A DNA stretch of 11,221 nt from JBBITI01 sp037440885 (GTDB lineage: Bacteria > Chloroflexota > Dehalococcoidia > Dehalococcoidales > UBA2162). The stretch is from assembly GCA_037440885.1 (NCBI GenBank), contig JBBITI010000075.1, positions 1 through 11,221 on the forward strand, read 5' to 3'. A model generated the notes under the pieces. It ran no database searches and was not told the origin of the DNA. It saw only the letters and a list, made by a program, of their open reading frames with translations. Shown piece by piece: positions 7,660 through 11,221 of this stretch. A program made the translations under genes and the position numbers. Within the stretch, counting starts at the first letter, position 1, and every line of letters starts with the position of its first letter.

Positions 7660-8565
7660 TTACTGCCCGGGCGGGGCGGGGTTTTTATAACCTTCGAGCA
7701 CCTGCGGCATTTGCTGGATCAGTTCTTCTACCGACCATACCCCGGCAGGTTTAGTAATGGTTTTTTTCTTAACCGGTTCCGAATAGATTGCGATATTGTT
7801 ACCTGTGACGTCAAAGACCTGCCCATTGATATCAGCGGCGGCATCGGTACACATGTAGACAATAAAAGGGGCTACTGTCTCCGGACCGGGCAGGTTAGTC
7901 AGTTCTTCAAATCGATCTTTCGTCATCAAACCTGACTCGTAGCGCTTTTTAAACCCAGCCTGTATTTCTTCACTGGCACTAAACCGGGTGGATGCAGTGG
8001 GGGCGTAGGCATTACAGGTAACCCCGTAGCGTCCCATTTCCCGGGCAATCGAACGGGTCAGGCCGACTACCCCCGCCTTCGCTGCCCCGTAGTTGCAGTG
8101 ACCGACGGTCCCCAACCAGGCGGTAGAAGTGGTGTTGATGATACGTCCCCATTTTTGCTCACGCATCAGTGCAGAGGCAAAACGGCAAGTATTAAAGGAG
8201 CCTTTAAGATAAGAGTCAATGGAGAGATCCCATTCCTCTTCGGTCATGTTCCAGATCATATGGGGGGCATCAGAACCGGCATTGTTCACCAGAATATCGA
8301 GTCTCTTGAAACGGTCGATAGTTGCCTGAACGAGCTTCCCCGCAGTAGCGAATTCGGAAACACTACCGTAAAAAGCCATGGCTTGACCGCGCATATCCAT
8401 GATTTCATAGGCGGTGCTTTCAGCATCACCTCCTTTAGTACCGGGTTTGCGGCTGTTGGTGACGATCCTAGCGCCATGCCGCGCCAGTTCCAGGGCAATG
8501 GCTTTTCCGATTCCCTGCCCGGAACCGGTGACAATAGCAACTTTACCAGCTAAAATAGAAGACAT
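7660..8565 (-). CDS. SDR-family oxidoreductase (3-hydroxyacyl-CoA dehydrogenase-like, probably NADP-linked)
   Basis: Classical short-chain dehydrogenase/reductase of 301 residues, about 50 longer than the usual 250. Motifs seen are the TGxxxGIG cofactor loop (TGSGQGIG, 13-20), NNAG (94-97), active-site S147, Y159 and K163 (YGAAK), and N125 in the fourth helix. After the second strand the sequence is N37-S38-R39-K40; lack of the acidic residue plus adjacent basic residues suggests NADP(H). The Ser-Tyr distance is one residue shorter than the standard S-x12-Y, leaving T146 at the canonical spacing. The C-terminal tail (IAIYSEPV ... GVWSVEELIQQMP ... NPAPP) matches that of the upstream paralogue. 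It is the last gene of the cassette, 40 bases after the other SDR, with a very strong AAGGAGG six bases before the ATG at 8565. A 3-oxoacyl or 3-hydroxyacyl-CoA substrate is inferred from context; the exact reaction is unknown. Confidence 0.9.
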   Translation of the reverse strand: MSSILAGKVAIVTGSGQGIGKAIALELARHGARIVTNSRKPGTKGGDAESTAYEIMDMRGQAMAFYGSVSEFATAGKLVQATIDRFKRLDILVNNAGSDAPHMIWNMTEEEWDLSIDSYLKGSFNTCRFASALMREQKWGRIINTTSTAWLGTVGHCNYGAAKAGVVGLTRSIAREMGRYGVTCNAYAPTASTRFSASEEIQAGFKKRYESGLMTKDRFEELTNLPGPETVAPFIVYMCTDAAADINGQVFDVTGNNIAIYSEPVKKKTITKPAGVWSVEELIQQMPQVLEGYKNPAPPGQ

Positions 8566-8605
8566 AAGCCCCCTCCTTTATAATTGTGCTTGTATCCGAG
8601 AAAGA

Positions 8606-9526
8606 CTATAACGGTGATTCACCTTTCTGCTTCCGGTCGACAGGATTTACCAAATCTCTGGTGATAGTGGGGACCATTTTAAAAACGTCGTCGGTAGTCC
8701 AGGAACCGGTTATATTAACTACTTTTTCTTCAACAGGTTCGCTGTAAAGGGCAATTTTACCTGTTTGTACCTGGAAGACTCTGCCGTTGACATTACCTGA
8801 TTCTTCCGAAGCCAGCCAAACAACCAGCGGTGCGATATCCTCAGGTTTAAGTTGTTCTAGTTGCTGGATCGCCTGTTCCATGCCGGATTTGGTCCAGGCG
8901 GCTTTCAACTCGTCACTCAAAGTCAACCGGGTGGCCGCGTTAGGACGAATAGCATTGCAGGTAATCCCTAATCTACCCAGGTCTTTGGCTACTACCCGGG
9001 TGAGGCCAACGATCCCTTCTTTCGCGGCTGCATAATTAGCCTGGCCCAGAGTCATGCCAAGCCCGGCGATCGAGGAAGTGTTGATGATCCGTCCATATCG
9101 CTGGCGGCGCATCACGTTACAGGAATGCCGGATCAAATAGAAATGGCCGTAAAGATGTACCTTGACAACCAGATCCCATTCTTCCTCAGTCATGTTGAAA
9201 ACCAAACGGTCACGCAGGATACCGGCATTATTAACCAGGATATCAAGGCGACCAAAATTATCGACAGCGGATTTAACGATATTCTCAGCGCCTTTCCAAG
9301 ACGTTACCGAATCGTAATTAGCTACTGCCTTGCCACCCATCGCTTTGATTTCACGGACGACATCATCTGCCGGTGATTGCGAATTACCGGAACCGTCCGC
9401 CGAACCACCCAGATCGTTGATTACGACGTTCGCCCCTTCGGAAGCCAGGGCTAAAGCTTCACAGCGACCGATACCGCGTCCCGAACCGGTCACCACCGCT
9501 ACCCTTCCTTTTAATCTATCAGCCAT
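8606..9526 (-). CDS. SDR-family 3-hydroxyacyl-CoA dehydrogenase, HSD17B4/MFE-2-like (probably NAD-linked)
   Basis: Short-chain dehydrogenase of 306 residues. The cofactor loop is TGSGRGIG (13-20), then VVINDLGGSADGSG (34-47), NNAG (99-102), catalytic S152, Y165 and K169 in canonical S-x12-Y-x3-K spacing, and N111/N137 region helices. D38 at the end of the second strand indicates NAD. The NDLGG segment, followed by a spaced ADDVVREIKAMGGKAVANYDSV stretch (54-74), is typical of the (3R)-hydroxyacyl-CoA dehydrogenase part of peroxisomal multifunctional enzyme type 2 and its bacterial relatives. It ends in the same type of extension as its downstream paralogue (IALYSEPV ... GSWTTDDVFKMVP ... LVNP). 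The ATG at 9526 has AGGAG six bases upstream. It lies 54 bases after the MaoC-like hydratase, which would supply its 3-hydroxyacyl-CoA substrate. Chain length and direction of flux are not readable. Confidence 0.92.
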   Translation of the reverse strand: MADRLKGRVAVVTGSGRGIGRCEALALASEGANVVINDLGGSADGSGNSQSPADDVVREIKAMGGKAVANYDSVTSWKGAENIVKSAVDNFGRLDILVNNAGILRDRLVFNMTEEEWDLVVKVHLYGHFYLIRHSCNVMRRQRYGRIINTSSIAGLGMTLGQANYAAAKEGIVGLTRVVAKDLGRLGITCNAIRPNAATRLTLSDELKAAWTKSGMEQAIQQLEQLKPEDIAPLVVWLASEESGNVNGRVFQVQTGKIALYSEPVEEKVVNITGSWTTDDVFKMVPTITRDLVNPVDRKQKGESPL

Positions 9527-9580
9527 GTTATTCTCCTGTCATAAGTAATAAGTACCGTGAATTAAAGAGACCTGGCGCTA

Positions 9581-10057
9581 TTATTCCGCAATACCGGGAT
9601 AAAAAAACACCGCAGCTTTACCAGAGGTGGTAATTTCGCCTTTACCGTTTTCGACCCAGACTTCACAGTCCAGATAATTCAGGTTATCGCGCACATATTT
9701 TTTAGTGACTTTTCCTTTACACCACCAGATTTCGCCGTCGACCGGTTCGCCGGTAGTTTTCATGGAGCGGGGATAATCCACGGCCCGATAACGGCAGGAA
9801 AATTTAGCAATCTCGCCGTTATCCCCCAGCCAGCCAGTGATCAATTGCAACAACCACTGTCTTTTCAGAGCCCCGTGGACGATTGGCCGGAGCGTCTCCG
9901 GATTACCGGTACTGCCGGTAAAAGAGAGGTCATAATGCAGCGGGTTAAAATCACCGGAAGCGCCCGCCCATTTAATGAGGGTCTGCGTGGTGGCGATCTT
10001 TGACAGAGGTGTCAGTTCGTCACCGAGATTGATGCTGTCCCAGTACAGAATACCCGT
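9581..10057 (-). CDS. MaoC-like (R)-specific enoyl-CoA hydratase, catalytic partner, apparent ACG start
   Basis: Single hot-dog-fold hydratase of 158 residues if read from the ACG at 10057. The hydratase 2 motif is intact: A33-S-G-D36-F-N-P-L-H41-Y-D43, with the Asp/His pair that adds water to trans-2-enoyl-CoA. It is followed by IVHGALKRQWLLQLI (about 65-79), the helix of the fold. Reading from the in-frame stop at 10094-10096 down to 9854 there is no ATG, GTG or TTG; the first conventional start is TTG 9853, which would delete the catalytic motif. AAGGAG at 10069-10064 sits exactly six bases before the ACG, the spacing of its neighbours, and GILYWDSINLGDEL is the usual N-terminus of such proteins. 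So this is either a true ACG start or an ATG with one base changed by mutation or consensus error. It follows the dehydratase-N gene by 22 bases and probably pairs with it. Confidence 0.85.
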   Translation of the reverse strand, partial: TGILYWDSINLGDELTPLSKIATTQTLIKWAGASGDFNPLHYDLSFTGSTGNPETLRPIVHGALKRQWLLQLITGWLGDNGEIAKFSCRYRAVDYPRSMKTTGEPVDGEIWWCKGKVTKKYVRDNLNYLDCEVWVENGKGEITTSGKAAVFFYPGIAE

Positions 10058-10069
10058 GATGATCTCCTT
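10055..10069 (-). promoter_or_regulatory. Ribosome binding site that fixes the ACG start of the hydratase
   Basis: On the - strand: AAGGAG (10069-10064), six bases ATCATC, then ACG (10057-10055). The other genes of the window place the same sequence six or seven bases before ATG or TTG. Alternative initiators in this frame are ATC three bases after the site and ATT twelve bases after it; neither has better spacing. Confidence 0.6.
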
Positions 10070-10079
10070 CTGTGGTAGA

Positions 10080-10577
10080 TTATTGATGGATGGTCATCGA
10101 TCTGGACCGGGCGACCGGTTGATCGTCTCCGGTGGAGTAAATGGTTTCGGTGACCAGGAAAACGACCTTGCCTTCCCCGGCTGAGCGTTCCATGATGTCT
10201 TTAACAGTAGCTACCGCTCTGATGGTCTGCCCGGCTTTTACCATGCCGTAAAATTCATAATCAATGCCTGTATCGAGAATCCTGGTATAACCAGCCCGGT
10301 TAAGCACTTCCATGAGAACCGGTGGTCCCAGCGATTCGGTCGGCCTTTCTTTCGGCCCCCATTTTACGGAGCGACCGGTGAACCATAATGAAGAGAGAAA
10401 ACCCGGCGGGGCGACAATACTTCCATGCCGGGTATTCTGGGCGTACTCCTCATCCCAGTACAGGGGATTGGTATCACCGACAGCATCAGCGAACCTTCGG
10501 ATCGGTTCTTTCTCAATTTCAAAGATGCTGATATCGACGACACGACCGATAAATTGTTTAAGTTCTTCGGAAAGCAA
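10080..10577 (-). CDS. FAS1-like / MaoC dehydratase-N domain protein, probable non-catalytic hydratase partner
   Basis: Hot-dog-fold protein of 165 residues, similar in layout to the MaoC_dehydrat_N family. It shows FADAVGDTNPLYWDEEYA (29-46), then a longer loop RHGSIVAPPGFLSSLWF (50-66), a middle segment with GRSVKWGP and the C-terminal strands (GIDYEFYGMVKAGQTIRAVATV). In the substrate motif the Asp is kept (D35) but the catalytic His is Tyr (Y40), as in subunits that bind the acyl-CoA tail while the partner does chemistry. The following gene keeps both residues, so a heteromer like mycobacterial HadAB/HadBC or ChsH1-ChsH2 is likely. That is inference from family knowledge. The start is TTG 10577: an in-frame stop lies three codons upstream, no ATG is available near the N-terminus, and a GAGG stands four bases ahead. 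It is the first gene of the cassette, 31 bases downstream of its promoter -10. Confidence 0.86.
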   Translation of the reverse strand: MLSEELKQFIGRVVDISIFEIEKEPIRRFADAVGDTNPLYWDEEYAQNTRHGSIVAPPGFLSSLWFTGRSVKWGPKERPTESLGPPVLMEVLNRAGYTRILDTGIDYEFYGMVKAGQTIRAVATVKDIMERSAGEGKVVFLVTETIYSTGDDQPVARSRSMTIHQ

Positions 10578-10593
10578 CCCGCCTCACACTATA

Positions 10594-10613
10594 TAGAATT
10601 TTTAAGAATTCTA
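10594..10613. repeat. Palindrome over the cassette start site, operator candidate
   Basis: Perfect inverted repeat with seven-base arms, TAGAATT (10594-10600) and AATTCTA (10607-10613), around six bases. It contains the whole -10 hexamer of the cassette promoter and the expected transcription start. A protein bound here would block RNA polymerase, as TetR-type repressors of fatty-acid genes do. No regulator gene is visible in this window. An AT-rich chance palindrome is the alternative. Confidence 0.5.
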
Positions 10614-10637
10614 TGATTTTAAGCGTATCGCTGTCAA
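10608..10637 (-). promoter_or_regulatory. Strong sigma-70-type promoter of the acyl-CoA cassette
   Basis: On the - strand: a perfect TTGACA (10637-10632), an 18-base spacer, and TAGAAT (10613-10608), one mismatch from consensus. Transcription should begin around 10600, leaving a leader of about 23 bases before the TTG at 10577. The spacer itself holds a small inverted repeat, AGCG-ATA-CGCT (10632-10622). This is the best promoter in the window by sequence. Confidence 0.75.
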
Positions 10638-10910
10638 GGAAAAGCGGAATCCACCACTCAGGAGCAAAGACGAGCCCCGCCGCTACAGAGTTACCGGAGA
10701 AAAACAATTCGAGGCTGATAATGCAATTCTGGAGAAACAATTCCCTCGTGGAATGGTTTCCACCGATGACCTTATCTCCCTTCCGTCTCGCTTATCCCTG
10801 ACCGGGACAAAGCGGGAAGCGGAAAAGCGAGGGCGGTATCGGAAGTGAGGCTTATTATATCACAGGGGTTTATGTTAAAGCGGGTGATGTATTGGGAGCC
10901 GGCCGTTGTG
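10638..10910. other. Non-coding upstream region with predicted stem-loops
   Basis: No reading frame here has a ribosome binding site or recognisable product. Structure seen: a direct repeat GGAGAAA(AA)CAATTC at 10696-10710 and 10731-10743; a perfect hairpin GTGGAA-TGGT-TTCCAC at 10748-10763; and a longer imperfect stem-loop at 10780-10819, pairing CTTCC, CGCTT and TCCC with GGGA, AAGCG and GGAAG, with a four-base bulge. None is followed by a T run on either strand, so they are not simple terminators. It could be a remnant of degraded repeats or a structured RNA; nothing decides between them. Confidence 0.4.
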
Positions 10911-10920
10911 GTTCGACAGG

Positions 10921-10947
10921 CTCATACTTCGACAGGCTCAGTATGAG
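10921..10947. repeat. Best-formed repeat unit, 7-bp stem with the 13-base core as loop
   Basis: CTCATAC (10921-10927) pairs perfectly with GTATGAG (10941-10947), and the 13-base core is exactly the loop. Its left arm overlaps the end of the preceding copy's core by four bases (10921-10924). Confidence 0.8.
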
Positions 10948-11082
10948 CGGGGGGAGGACAGCGGGTTGGGTAAAACCCTGTGGCGGGCTCAGGACGACCC
11001 TTCGACAAGCTCAGCGTGAGTGGAGGGGGGGATTCAGGATTAGCCTATCAATGCGGTGACAATATTATTCTGCCACTCATGG

Positions 11083-11129
11083 TGAGCTTGTCGAATCCAG
11101 AGCGGCGGGGTGACCCTTCGACAAGCTCA
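11083..11129. repeat. Inverted pair of repeat cores, 13-bp perfect arms
   Basis: TGAGCTTGTCGAA (11083-11095) is the exact reverse complement of TTCGACAAGCTCA (11117-11129), with 21 bases between. This is the only head-to-head pair in the cluster and could form a long hairpin or cruciform. No T run follows, so termination is not indicated. Confidence 0.8.
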
Positions 11130-11221
11130 GGGTGAGTGGAGAGAAGATGACAGGCTCAGGGTGAACGGGGGGGTTGAGCGGGCTGGGGAGATGACCCGCC
11201 CCGAGATTCTACGGTCGCTAT

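Larger units (their letters stand above)
10911..11166. repeat. Cluster of short dispersed hairpin repeats with TTCGACARGCTCA core
   Basis: Five full copies of a 13-base core occur: 10912-10924, 10928-10940, 11001-11013 and 11117-11129 on +, and 11083-11095 on -. Two 3'-half copies are at 10986-10991 onward (GGCTCAGGACGA) and 11149-11158 (GACAGGCTCAGGGTGA). Cores are usually followed by GGGTGAG or similar and preceded by its complement, so single copies can fold with the core as loop. Spacers are irregular and G-rich, 3 to about 70 bases, so this is neither a tandem repeat nor CRISPR. From memory, near-identical sequences are scattered between genes of many environmental bacterial genomes; their mechanism of spread is not something I can name. 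Confidence 0.85.

Noticed and set aside
9581..9853. A 90-residue gene starting at TTG 9853
   Set aside because: It is the C-terminal part of the hydratase; the frame extends upstream through the whole catalytic motif to the ACG at 10057, where a good ribosome binding site lies.
10613..10801. 62-codon open frame on the + strand upstream of the cassette
   Set aside because: No ribosome binding site, no domain, and it starts inside the palindrome and promoter of the opposite strand.
10911..11166. CRISPR array
   Set aside because: Copies vary in orientation, completeness and spacing (3 to about 70 bases), and there are no cas genes.
10911..11221. tRNA or rRNA gene in the G-rich right end
   Set aside because: GTTCGA-like strings resemble a T-loop, but no acceptor stem, D-arm or anticodon arm can be assembled around them.

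Overview
This looks like a chromosomal fragment of a free-living bacterium, probably a Chloroflexota member near Dehalococcoidia. That placement is an inference from three things: rpoC lies directly upstream of ruvB, there is a block of MaoC-type hydratases and HSD17B4-like short-chain dehydrogenases, and short hairpin-forming repeats with a TTCGACARGCTCA core occur between genes. It is not proven by any marker here. The housekeeping genes look intact and native, and I saw no mobile element, phage gene, CRISPR array, rRNA or tRNA. Positions 2129-2228 are 100 N, a scaffold gap.

Layout. The left end (1-2128, + strand) holds the C-terminal third of rpoC, a good intrinsic terminator, a promoter and ruvB, which runs into the gap. 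Beyond the gap everything with coding support is on the - strand. Reading in transcription order from the right, the first group is a four-gene acyl-CoA cassette (10577 to 7660): a FAS1-like/MaoC dehydratase-N protein, a MaoC-like hydratase and two paralogous SDRs. It has its own strong promoter overlapped by a palindrome. After a 250-bp intergenic region come leuS and proC, then an OFA/MCT-like MFS transporter with its own probable promoter. Last is an HD-domain hydrolase whose ribosome binding site overlaps the transporter's stop codon. The HD gene and ruvB converge into the gap.

How the genes work together. The cassette reads as a dispersed version of the peroxisomal multifunctional enzyme type 2 (enoyl-CoA hydratase 2 plus 3-hydroxyacyl-CoA dehydrogenase). 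The two hot-dog proteins probably form a heteromeric hydratase in which only the second keeps the Asp/His pair. The two SDRs differ at the cofactor-selecting positions, suggesting one NAD-linked and one NADP-linked step. Substrate and direction (beta-oxidation or reductive chain building) cannot be read from the sequence.

The most interesting points are these. (1) The MaoC-like hydratase has no ATG, GTG or TTG near its N-terminus, but an ACG sits six bases after a perfect AAGGAG, so automatic callers would truncate it to about 90 residues. (2) A 7-bp-arm palindrome lies over the -10 element and start site of the cassette promoter. (3) The cofactor and active-site differences between the paired SDRs. 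(4) The 584-bp right end (10638-11221) has no gene but holds structured sequence and at least five full and two half copies of a 13-bp core, with compensatory changes in the flanking arms. I see no convincing wholly new defence or mobile system in this window.
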